A stretch of 64,000 bases of DNA from Foetidibacter luteolus (GTDB taxonomy: Bacteria > Bacteroidota > Bacteroidia > Chitinophagales > Chitinophagaceae), in assembly GCF_009650435.1 (NCBI RefSeq), contig NZ_VVIP01000003.1, positions 197,238 through 261,237 on the forward strand. The letters are read 5' to 3'. The notes below the pieces were generated by a model that made no database searches, was not told the DNA's origin, and saw nothing but the letters and a program-made list of their open reading frames with translations. Made by a program: the position numbers and the translations under genes. Positions 44,177 through 50,858 of this stretch are shown here, in pieces (position 1 is the stretch's first letter; each line of letters opens with the position of its first letter).

Positions 44177-45313
44177 TCATTCTTTAATTTCAATAACCGG
44201 CAATATGCTTTTTCTGTGCGTAAACTGGCGTACTGCGCCCCGCGGTGCTACATCCGGGTATTGACGCTCCGCATCAAATACCATTTGCGTTACTTCCAGT
44301 TCTTCTCTTATGATGCGGTTATTCTCCTGCCCGGAACTAAGGGGTATTATGTAAGTAGTAAATGCCGGGCGGGATGCGGCCGACTCAGGAAACAGCGGGC
44401 AACCAAGCAGCATCTTTACTTTGCTGGTTGTACCGCTGCCCGTTTTATTGTTACAATCTATCTCAAGCACAGAAACGCAATCATCGCCAGTACTTTTCAA
44501 TGGCCACACAGACCGGCGCTGTTGCTCGGCTATAAAATCTTTGCTGTCAGTATAATTGTTTTTAATGTAGTCTGCAAGCCTGGTAATCCTGCCGGTATAT
44601 TGTTGGCCAATAGTAAAGCCTTTTATGTACCTGCGCTGCTGGTTGCCTTTTAATCCTTCTGCTTCTTCCACCTTCAGGTCATCATACAAATAAGTGGTGA
44701 GGTTGGCAAAACGTACCAGCTTGTACGCTATGTACCTGTTAAAGTTGGTAACCAATATTTTGCTGTTGCCGGTTCTCTCGTTTGTAACCAGTGTGCTGGC
44801 ATTGCTGTTGTGTGCCTGCAGGCGGTTACGGACAGTATTAACCTTTGCTGTAGATGTTACCAGGTAAAAAGATTTTATCATTAGCCCTTCCCATATATAT
44901 GTTCCGCCCTGGTAATTGGCCAGGTCGTTTACGGTGCCAGCCCTTGTAATAACCGCATGGTTAATTGTAAGCCTGGCAGCATCGCCGTTGTTGTTAAGCC
45001 CAAGCAAATCCAGCATATTCAGTTTCAGGCTGCTGTTAAAAGTTTGCGCATCATTAAAAGACCTGTCAGAAAGCTGCTGCACTTCTGCCATGCCTGTTGT
45101 GTCCGCAAAGGGTATTGAAGCTTCAATATTCTCTTTCCATTGGGCGCCCAGGGCAATATTGTCTGTCGGAATTTTTAACAGGCGAAAACCTGCAAAATAT
45201 GGTTGTGGCAAAGCGTTGCTTTTGTTGGTATATCGTGTTATGCTTCCTGTGTAGTGGCAGCAACAAAAGCAGAAAAGTATGGCCGGCAGTACAAGCGGTT
45301 TATAATGTTTCAT
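44177..45313 (-). CDS. putative lipoprotein of unknown function
   Basis: 378 residues; the N-terminus LVLPAILFCFCCCHYTGS has a hydrophobic stretch ending in several Cys, compatible with a lipoprotein signal although the cleavage Cys is ambiguous. The rest contains long polar stretches (LLGLNNNGDAARLTINHAVI, RYIAYKLVRFANLTTYLYDD, RRSVWPLKSTGDDCVSVLEI) and no recognised motif. Likely envelope-associated. Stands alone between the PepSY-like gene and a repeat island. Confidence 0.7.
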   Translation of the reverse strand: MKHYKPLVLPAILFCFCCCHYTGSITRYTNKSNALPQPYFAGFRLLKIPTDNIALGAQWKENIEASIPFADTTGMAEVQQLSDRSFNDAQTFNSSLKLNMLDLLGLNNNGDAARLTINHAVITRAGTVNDLANYQGGTYIWEGLMIKSFYLVTSTAKVNTVRNRLQAHNSNASTLVTNERTGNSKILVTNFNRYIAYKLVRFANLTTYLYDDLKVEEAEGLKGNQQRRYIKGFTIGQQYTGRITRLADYIKNNYTDSKDFIAEQQRRSVWPLKSTGDDCVSVLEIDCNNKTGSGTTSKVKMLLGCPLFPESAASRPAFTTYIIPLSSGQENNRIIREELEVTQMVFDAERQYPDVAPRGAVRQFTHRKSILPVIEIKE

Positions 45314-45477
45314 CGCTTATATTATTTATCGTTCCGGTATGGGCAAGCTATCATAAAAAAGGTACGCACATTTTCAGCAAGCAGGGGCCTGTTATATTTG
45401 GGCGGTTAGCCAACATGATTAATGGGCCTTGTTTGACAACGGAATTTTTATTGGCCCATCAGGAGGAACAAGCATTA

Positions 45478-45541
45478 AACTTCCGTTGCGTCGCACTCTT
45501 GTGCTGTTGGATACGCTATGCAGCTTTTTTTACCGTGTAGA
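45478..45541. repeat. GTGCGACGCAAC-family repeat
   Basis: CCGTTGCGTCGCACTCTTGT, GCTGTTGGATACGCTATGCA, GCTTTTTTTACCGTGTAG. Nearly the same as 31797-31860. First member of an 810-bp repeat island without protein genes. Confidence 0.65.
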
Positions 45542-45628
45542 TAAATGGCGCGGTGATATACTTTCATGGCCTAACTGATGTACGGTGGGCCGTTGGAACA
45601 GAATTCCTGTTGTTGAATGGCTGCCGGA

Positions 45629-45835
45629 CAATGTCATTAAGTAAAGAAGAGAGACTTCGTTCCTTGCGCCGTAGGTGCTACATGTTTGTAGAAATAGCAT
45701 ACAACAAGGGAATTATGCCGCATAGCGGCTACCCTGAAGCGACGATTGGGTAGCCACTACGTGGCATCCGTTCATCTAAAATGATCTTGTTTCTACAAAC
45801 AGGCAGCCCCGATGGGGCTTAACTTAATGACATTG
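45629..45835. mobile_element. MITE-like nested-palindrome element, copy 2
   Basis: 207 bp, inverted relative to copy 1 at 9901-10106. Ends are perfect: CAATGTCATTAAG (45629) and CTTAATGACATTG (45835). GGCTGCCGGA directly abuts both ends (45619-45628 and 45836-45845), a 10-bp target-site duplication. The four hairpins are GCGCC-GTA-GGTGC, GCCGC-ATA-GCGGC, GCCAC-TAC-GTGGC and GCCCC-GAT-GGGGC. The 12-bp inner arms TGTTTGTAGAAA/TTTCTACAAACA are perfect. No transposase is encoded. Confidence 0.9.
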
Positions 45836-45840
45836 GGCTG

Positions 45841-46014
45841 CCGGATTGAAGCACAACCGAGCCAAAGCAACATTCAGTTGCCTTGACGACGGTTGCGAAC
45901 GCAGTTCTCCCCGCTGAAGCCTTGTGCGCCTGCTCTTGTGGCGGAGTTGCAGTACAATTGAGGAAAAGCAACTGAATGTTGCTTTGACGAAGATTGCGAA
46001 CGAAGTTCTGCCGG
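45841..46014. repeat. bipartite AGCGG repeat, copy 7 (CAACATTCAGTTGC subfamily)
   Basis: CCGGATTGAAGCACAACCG, CAACATTCAGTTGCC, GTTCTCCCCGCTGAAGCC, TGGCGGAGTTGCAGTACAA and CAACTGAATGTTGC, an inverted match of the first spacer. A degenerate, rearranged copy that starts at the target site of the MITE copy 2; the MITE may have inserted into this repeat. Confidence 0.6.
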
Positions 46015-46081
46015 AACTGCAGCCCACGTAAAATAATATTGCCGAAAGTCCCAAATCATCCAACATGCAACAGCCTGCAAC

Positions 46082-46121
46082 AAAAATGGACAAACCGTAT
46101 TGCCACGATTTGTCCATTTTT
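46082..46121 (-). terminator. terminator of tRNA-Gln
   Basis: AAAAATGGACAAA (46082-46094) pairs over 13 bp with TTTGTCCATTTTT (46109-46121). It begins 3 nt after the tRNA 3' end on the minus strand. T runs on both strands make it bidirectional. Confidence 0.85.
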
Positions 46122-46123
46122 TG

Positions 46124-46194
46124 TTACCCGACCTGGATTCGAACCAAGACTATCAGAGCCAGAATCTGAAGTACTACCATTATACTATCGGGCA
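46124..46194 (-). tRNA. tRNA-Gln (anticodon CTG)
   Basis: The minus-strand transcript starts TGCCCGA and ends TCGGGTA plus discriminator A, giving a 7-bp acceptor stem with U1-A72, typical of tRNA-Gln. The anticodon arm is TCAGA-TTCTGGC-TCTGA, loop position 34-36 CTG, reading CAG codons. The T arm contains GGTTCGAATCC. CCA is not encoded. A strong hairpin terminator follows directly. It lies 118 bp downstream of trxA on the same strand. Confidence 0.93.
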
Positions 46195-46312
46195 ATGCGC
46201 TAAAGCGGCGGCAAATTTAAGAACTTCAGGCATAAAATCATCAAAATCGCTAACCAAAAATAAAAACAGCGGCCATATGCATGTGCCGCTGTTGAAATAC
46301 CTTAGCCATAAC

Positions 46313-46633
46313 TTATTGCAAATGTGCCTGAATCTTCTTTTCCAGCATGGTTTTAGGTACTGCGCCAATCTGCTTATCCACCACCTGGCCATTCTTGATA
46401 AAAAGGATGGAAGGCATGCTGGTAATGCCATACTTAACAGATAGTTCCGGGTTGTAATCTACGTTAACTTTACCCACGTTTACCTGCCCTTCATACTCAA
46501 CAGATAAGGCTTCAATCACCGGACTAATAGCCCGGCAGGGGCCACACCATTCAGCCCAAAAGTCCACAACGGTTAATTTTTCTGTTTGCTGGGCTGTGCC
46601 GGCAAAGTTGCTGTCTGTAAATTCTGCTACCAT
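46313..46633 (-). CDS. trxA: thioredoxin
   Basis: 106 residues, normal thioredoxin length. Active site FWAEWCGPCRAISPVIEAL (WCGPC), the cis-Pro loop YGITSMPSILFIKNGQVVD, and Asp at the buried position in VVDFWAEW. Cytosolic disulfide reductase, reduced by thioredoxin reductase, which is not in this window. The tRNA-Gln gene follows on the same strand and could be co-transcribed. Confidence 0.95.
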   Translation of the reverse strand: MVAEFTDSNFAGTAQQTEKLTVVDFWAEWCGPCRAISPVIEALSVEYEGQVNVGKVNVDYNPELSVKYGITSMPSILFIKNGQVVDKQIGAVPKTMLEKKIQAHLQ

Positions 46634-46750
46634 ATAATTTTGGTTTATAATTTTAATAATGGGTGTAAAATTGGGTAACGCATTCCAATAAAACGCATCT
46701 AAAGAAAGAATGTGTGATAGACAATATCAATCAACCGCCACCAATAAACT

Positions 46751-46758
46751 TATATTTG
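46751..46758 (+). promoter_or_regulatory. -7 box of glycosyltransferase gene 1
   Basis: TATATTTG matches TAnnTTTG, 22 bp before the TTG start at 46781. This supports that start rather than a downstream ATG. Confidence 0.6.
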
Positions 46759-46780
46759 CCGCCATCAACCGCTTCATGTT

Positions 46781-47893
46781 TTGAAAAGAGTTATCTGTAC
46801 AGTAACCAACGACCTTACCTACGACCAGCGTATGCAAAGGATATGCTCTTCCCTTGCCCGCAATGGGTTTCAGGTATTGCTGGTGGGCAGAAAACTTGGT
46901 ACATCAAAACCTTTGCAGCGGCAGCTATACAGGCAAAAGCGGCTGTATTGCTTTTTTACCAAAGGCTTTGCTTTTTATGCAGAGTATAACCTGCGCCTTT
47001 TATTTTACCTGTTGTTTTGCCGGCGGGCTATTATTTGTGCTATAGACCTGGATACCATTTTGCCCTGCCTGTTTGTTGCCGGTATGCGCAGGTTGCCAAG
47101 GGTGTACGATGCCCATGAGCTGTTTACCGAACAAAAAGAAATTGTAACCAGGCCCACTGTGTACCGGGTATGGAAAGCGATAGAAAAATTTGCGGTGCCC
47201 AGGTTTAAGAATGGCTATACGGTTAACGGTTTTATAGCTGGCGAGCTAAACAGGCGGTACGCTGTTAATTATGGTATGGTGCGCAACCTGCCGTTGTATA
47301 ATGCATTACCACAGGTTACAATAAGTGAACCGCCAATTATACTTTACCAGGGCGCCGTAAACCATGGCCGCAGTTTTGAAACCCTTATACCTGCCATGCG
47401 CTACGTAAATGCAAGGCTGGATATTTACGGCCATGGAAATTTTTATACGCAGGCGCAGCAGTTAATAACACAGCACCAACTGCAGTACAAAGTGTTCCTT
47501 AAAGGCTATGTAGAACCGGCGTTGCTAAAACAAATTACGGCACAGGCTGCCATAGCGGTTATGCTGTTTGAAAAAACCGGGCTTAACCAGTATTACTCTC
47601 TGGCCAACCGCTTTTTCGATTATATTATGGCGGCGGTTCCGCAGCTTTGCGTTAATTACCCGGAGTACAAGGCAATCAACGATGTTTACGGCATTGGATA
47701 CATGATTGACGATACGGATACGGAGACTATTGCTGCCGCCTTAAACAAAATGCTGGCCGATACTGTTCTATATAATAGTTTAAAAGCTAATTGCCTAAAG
47801 GCGAGGGAAGTATTGAGATGGGAAGAAGAAGAAAAAAAGCTGCTGGCATTTTATAATCAACTGGTAGCTGAAAAAAAAGAACAGTATGTTTAG
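46781..47893 (+). CDS. glycosyltransferase (GT4-like), TTG start
   Basis: 370 residues, GT-B fold. The N-terminus KRVICTVTNDLTYDQRMQRI is characteristic of a Bacteroidota group whose start is just before it. The only suitable start codon is TTG at 46781; the next ATG would remove the conserved segment. Later motifs are RVYDAHELFTEQKEIV, ILYQGAVNHGRSFETLIPAM and ANRFFDYIMAAVPQLCVNYP (acceptor/donor-loop region with the typical F-[DE]-Y-M-A). It transfers a nucleotide-sugar to an envelope glycan, substrate unknown. The second glycosyltransferase follows on the same strand after a repeat. Confidence 0.88.
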   Translation: MKRVICTVTNDLTYDQRMQRICSSLARNGFQVLLVGRKLGTSKPLQRQLYRQKRLYCFFTKGFAFYAEYNLRLLFYLLFCRRAIICAIDLDTILPCLFVAGMRRLPRVYDAHELFTEQKEIVTRPTVYRVWKAIEKFAVPRFKNGYTVNGFIAGELNRRYAVNYGMVRNLPLYNALPQVTISEPPIILYQGAVNHGRSFETLIPAMRYVNARLDIYGHGNFYTQAQQLITQHQLQYKVFLKGYVEPALLKQITAQAAIAVMLFEKTGLNQYYSLANRFFDYIMAAVPQLCVNYPEYKAINDVYGIGYMIDDTDTETIAAALNKMLADTVLYNSLKANCLKAREVLRWEEEEKKLLAFYNQLVAEKKEQYV

Positions 47894-48052
47894 GGCGCCT
47901 GCCCATGCTAAGGCGATGGGCACCGGGCAGAACGGCGTTCGCAACCTTCGTCAAAGCAACATTTAGTTGCTTTTTCTCGGTTGTGCTTATACTCCGGCAC
48001 AGAAGCCAACGCACATTGCCTTCACCGGGGTATCCGCCGCAATCCCTGGCGC
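47893..48052 (+). repeat. bipartite AGCGG repeat, copy 8 (CAACATTCAGTTGC-like subfamily)
   Basis: GGGCGCCTGCCCATGC, CAACATTTAGTTGC, TTATACTCCGGCACAGAAGC, TTCACCGGGGTATCCGCC, GCAATCCCTGGCGC. Starts at the stop codon of glycosyltransferase 1. 48100-48260 is low-complexity DNA with GTACTTCGTACTTCGTA words and their complements. Nothing else is seen in the 386-bp gap. Confidence 0.7.
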
Positions 48053-48279
48053 AAAGTGTAACAGGCTGCTTCTTTGGTAGAAAGGCTTTAGGAAAAGTAC
48101 GATTTACGAAGTACGAAGTACTTTTATTTAAAAGGCGCAAGATGTTTGAAGTACAATAAAAAAAGGAGCAGGAGTATGCTGTTCTTTTTACAACTTTTTA
48201 GAAAGCTGTTTAACAACAGTCAGTTGCACTAAAGTACTTCGTACTTCGTAACTCTTGCTTAATCAATCAAACAACACTT

Positions 48280-49407
48280 CTGGAAAAGCATCTGCACATC
48301 ATATCGCTCAATGTTCCTTACCCGGTTGATTACGGCGGGGTGTACGATCTTTTCTATAAGCTTCCAGCGCTTCAGTTATTGGGTGTGCAAATTCACCTGC
48401 ATTGTTTTGACTATGGCCGTGGCCCCCAGCCAGAGCTGGAGAAATATTGTGCTTCGGTACAGTACTACCCCCGTAAAACAGGCATAAGCAGCCTTTCGTT
48501 AAAGTGGCCTTACATTGTACACAGCAGGCAAAACGGGCAATTAATGGCCAACCTGTTAAAAGATGATTATCCTGTTTTAATGGAAGGCATACATTGCACC
48601 TGGCCATTTATGGACAGCAGGTTTGCGGCCCGTAAAAAGTTTATACGCCTGCACAATGTAGAGTACCGGTATTACCAAAGCCTGGCAAAACACACCGGCA
48701 ACTTCTTTAAAAAATTATTTTTTTATAATGAAAGCAGGCTGTTAAGGCAGTATGAAAAAAAGGTAGCTGCAAGGGCCGATGGTTTATGGGCCGTATCCCA
48801 GGAAGATGCAGGCCTGTACCGGGATGAGTTCGGTGCTTCCGCTGCGCATTTTCTGCCGCTTTTTATACCGCCCTGGCAGGTAAGCAGCGGTGAGGGAATG
48901 GGCAGCTATTGCCTGTATCATGGGGATTTAAGCATTAACGTTAACGAAAGAATGGTAATGTGGTTGCTGCGTTCGGTTTTTAACCGGCTGAACCTGCCGC
49001 TGGTAATAGCAGGCAAAAATCCGTCGGCAAGCCTTACACGGCTGGCGGAAAAGCAAACCAGTACCTGCCTTATCGCCAATCCCGGCGAAGCGGATATGGC
49101 CGATATCATTAGCAAGGCACATATAAATATCATTCCATCATATAGCAGTACAGGTATTAAAATAAAGCTGTTAAATGCCCTGTACAACGGGCGGCATTGT
49201 TTGGTAAATTCCGCCACGGCCGCAGGCTCTGGCATGCAGCAACTTTGCCATATTGCCGATACTGCCGAAGCCATGAGGCAAAGAATTGAGCAGCTATACC
49301 ACCAGCCTTTTACACTACAGGAAAAAGAAGTGCGTACGGCTGTGCTGCAACAACATTTTTGCAACAATACCGGTGCTAAAAGAATAGTAGAATGGATTTG
49401 GGGGTAA
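48280..49407 (+). CDS. glycosyltransferase 2, probable CTG start
   Basis: 375 residues if started at CTG 48280; the first standard start, GTG 48340, would cut off the conserved N-terminus. The segment upstream of that GTG reads EKHLHIISLNVPYPVDYGGV, the normal beginning of this glycosyltransferase group (nucleotide-sugar binding fold with DYGG). Before 48280 the frame is open but not conserved-looking and has no ATG, GTG or TTG nearby. The rest includes LHNVEYRYYQSLAKHTGNFF, YLYHGDLSINVNERMVMWLL without its first residues altered, and NIIPSYSSTGIKIKLLNALY. Probably works on cell-surface glycans with the gene upstream. Confidence 0.8.
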   Translation: MEKHLHIISLNVPYPVDYGGVYDLFYKLPALQLLGVQIHLHCFDYGRGPQPELEKYCASVQYYPRKTGISSLSLKWPYIVHSRQNGQLMANLLKDDYPVLMEGIHCTWPFMDSRFAARKKFIRLHNVEYRYYQSLAKHTGNFFKKLFFYNESRLLRQYEKKVAARADGLWAVSQEDAGLYRDEFGASAAHFLPLFIPPWQVSSGEGMGSYCLYHGDLSINVNERMVMWLLRSVFNRLNLPLVIAGKNPSASLTRLAEKQTSTCLIANPGEADMADIISKAHINIIPSYSSTGIKIKLLNALYNGRHCLVNSATAAGSGMQQLCHIADTAEAMRQRIEQLYHQPFTLQEKEVRTAVLQQHFCNNTGAKRIVEWIWG

Positions 49408-49485
49408 CAGGAACGGCCGTTAACTGCTGCAGGCTGTTGTTTGCGCATAAACCGGAATGCATAAGTTGCTGCATGTTGCACCAGC

Positions 49486-49593
49486 GGGTGAGGGATTGCA
49501 GCGGATACCCCGGTGAGGCCATCGCAGCAGGGCTTTTGTGCCGGAGTATGAGCGGAAAGCCCGACCCCTTGCGATAGCTTGGGGGCACCCCCA
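49486..49593 (-). repeat. bipartite AGCGG repeat, copy 9
   Basis: CGGGTGAGGGATTGCAGCGG, ATACCCCGGTGAGGCC, GTGCCGGAGTATGAGCGG, AAAGCCCGACCCC, GGGGGCACCCCC. Between the convergent glycosyltransferase 2 and ftsE genes. Confidence 0.8.
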
Positions 49594-49636
49594 AAAATTT
49601 GTCGCAAAAGAAGAAAAGAATTTGCTGTGGGCAACT

Positions 49637-50323
49637 TTAAACGGCAACCGTTGCACTGTCTATCACCTTGCTTTTTTCGGTTTTCAACATGCGGGATGGA
49701 TAACGGTTGATTACAATAAAATCGTGTGTGGCCATTACAATGGCGGTTCCGTAGTGTTTGCAGATATTAAACAGCAGTTGCATTATTTCGTCGCTGGTTT
49801 CCGGGTCAAGGTTGCCGGTAGGCTCATCGGCCAGCAGCAGTTTGGGGGAGTTAAGCAAGGCACGGGCTATATCTACACGTTGCTGTTCGCCACCGCTCAT
49901 CTCAAAAGGCATTTTAAAACCCTTGCTTTTAAGCCCTACTTTTTCCAGTACGTCATTTATCTTTTCTTCAATCAGTTTTTCATCTTTCCAGCCGGTGGCC
50001 CTTAAAACAAACTTAAGGTTTTCATGCACATTACGGTCTGTAAGCAGTTGAAAATCCTGGAAAACCACGCCCAGGTTCCTGCGGAGAAAAGGCACTTTTT
50101 TCCAGTTCATTTCCTTAAGGTTAAAACCGGCCACGGTAGCTTCTCCTTCTTTCAATGGTAGTTCGCCATATAATGTTTTTAAAAGGCTGCTTTTTCCGGT
50201 ACCGGTTTTGCCCACCAGGTAAACAAATTCGCCACGGTTTATGGTAAAATTCACGTCCTGCAGAATAAGGTTGTTGCCCTGGTAAATATTTACATTACGA
50301 ACGGATACTACTGTTTCAGACAT
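49637..50323 (-). CDS. ftsE: ABC transporter ATPase, FtsE
   Basis: 228 residues. Walker A is [11 protein letters not shown], the Q-loop [19 protein letters not shown] segment reads [19 protein letters not shown], the ABC signature is [19 protein letters not shown] and Walker B is [15 protein letters not shown], then the H-loop ATHDF. FtsE with FtsX controls peptidoglycan hydrolases during division. As in many Bacteroidota the ftsX gene is not adjacent. Divergent from the blaI-like gene at 50482, sharing the operator-containing intergenic region. Confidence 0.92.
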   Translation of the reverse strand: MSETVVSVRNVNIYQGNNLILQDVNFTINRGEFVYLVGKTGTGKSSLLKTLYGELPLKEGEATVAGFNLKEMNWKKVPFLRRNLGVVFQDFQLLTDRNVHENLKFVLRATGWKDEKLIEEKINDVLEKVGLKSKGFKMPFEMSGGEQQRVDIARALLNSPKLLLADEPTGNLDPETSDEIMQLLFNICKHYGTAIVMATHDFIVINRYPSRMLKTEKSKVIDSATVAV

Positions 50324-50409
50324 AACACTTGATAAATTCGGTTCAAATAGTAAAAGTCAAAGTTAACCCCCTGTGCCCATAAAAATGCAAAACATGTTCA
50401 CATTCAATT

Positions 50410-50445
50410 AACTAAAAAAATAGTTTTATAACTAAATATTTAGTT
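50410..50445. promoter_or_regulatory. BlaI-type operator pair
   Basis: A perfect 16-bp palindrome, AACTAAATATTTAGTT (50430-50445), and a weaker one, AACTA-N6-TAGTT (50410-50425). Their centres are 20 bp apart. The strong site ends one base before the -7 box TATGTTTG (50447-50454), so a bound repressor would block the promoter. The layout is typical of autoregulated BlaI/MecI family repressors. Confidence 0.75.
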
Positions 50446-50446
50446 G

Positions 50447-50454
50447 TATGTTTG
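50447..50454 (+). promoter_or_regulatory. -7 box of the blaI-M56 operon
   Basis: TATGTTTG fits TAnnTTTG, with TTTT about 20 bp upstream as a possible -33 element and the operator between them. 27 bp before the ATG at 50482. Confidence 0.65.
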
Positions 50455-50481
50455 AAAAGTAATCCCACTAAAAAGTGTATC

Positions 50482-50856
50482 ATGAAAAGTAAAGAACAGG
50501 TAAAGCCCCTTACCAAGGCAGAGGAGCAGGTTATGCATGCCTTATGGAAAATAGAGAAAGGGTTTTTAAAGGATATAATAGAGGAAATGCCGGAACCAAA
50601 GCCGCATTCCAATACCGTGGCTACTATTCTTAAGATATTGGTAGATAAAAAATTTGTAGATACGGAAACCTTTGGCCGCATGCACCAATACCAGCCGCTG
50701 GTAAGCAAAGACGCCTATTCAAAAAACACGCTTACGGGGGTGGTGAAAAATTATTTTGGCGGCTCTTTCAGTAAAGCCGTTTCCTTTCTTGTAGAAGAGA
50801 ATAAGTTAAGTGTAGATGAGCTGGAACTATTATTACAGCAACTTAAAAAGAAATAA
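50482..50856 (+). CDS. BlaI/MecI family transcriptional repressor
   Basis: 124 residues from the ATG at 50482; the upstream TTG at 50452 overlaps the promoter box and is rejected. Winged-helix domain: LTKAEEQVMHALWKIEKGFL, LKDIIEEMPEPKPHSNTVAT, ILKILVDKKFVDTETFGRMH, then a C-terminal dimerisation helix (EENKLSVDELELLLQQLKKK). It binds TACTA/AACTA-type palindromes as a dimer and is cleaved when the partner M56 sensor is activated. The sensor gene starts 2 bp after its stop codon. Confidence 0.93.
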   Translation: MKSKEQVKPLTKAEEQVMHALWKIEKGFLKDIIEEMPEPKPHSNTVATILKILVDKKFVDTETFGRMHQYQPLVSKDAYSKNTLTGVVKNYFGGSFSKAVSFLVEENKLSVDELELLLQQLKKK

Positions 50857-50858
50857 CG

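Noticed and set aside
45553..45753. 66-codon open frame on the plus strand
   Set aside because: It overlaps the left part of the MITE-like element and consists of its hairpins; no protein character.
46124..46194. tRNA-Gln as an attachment site of an integrated element
   Set aside because: No integrase and no partial tRNA duplicate was found in the window, although repeats cluster beside it.
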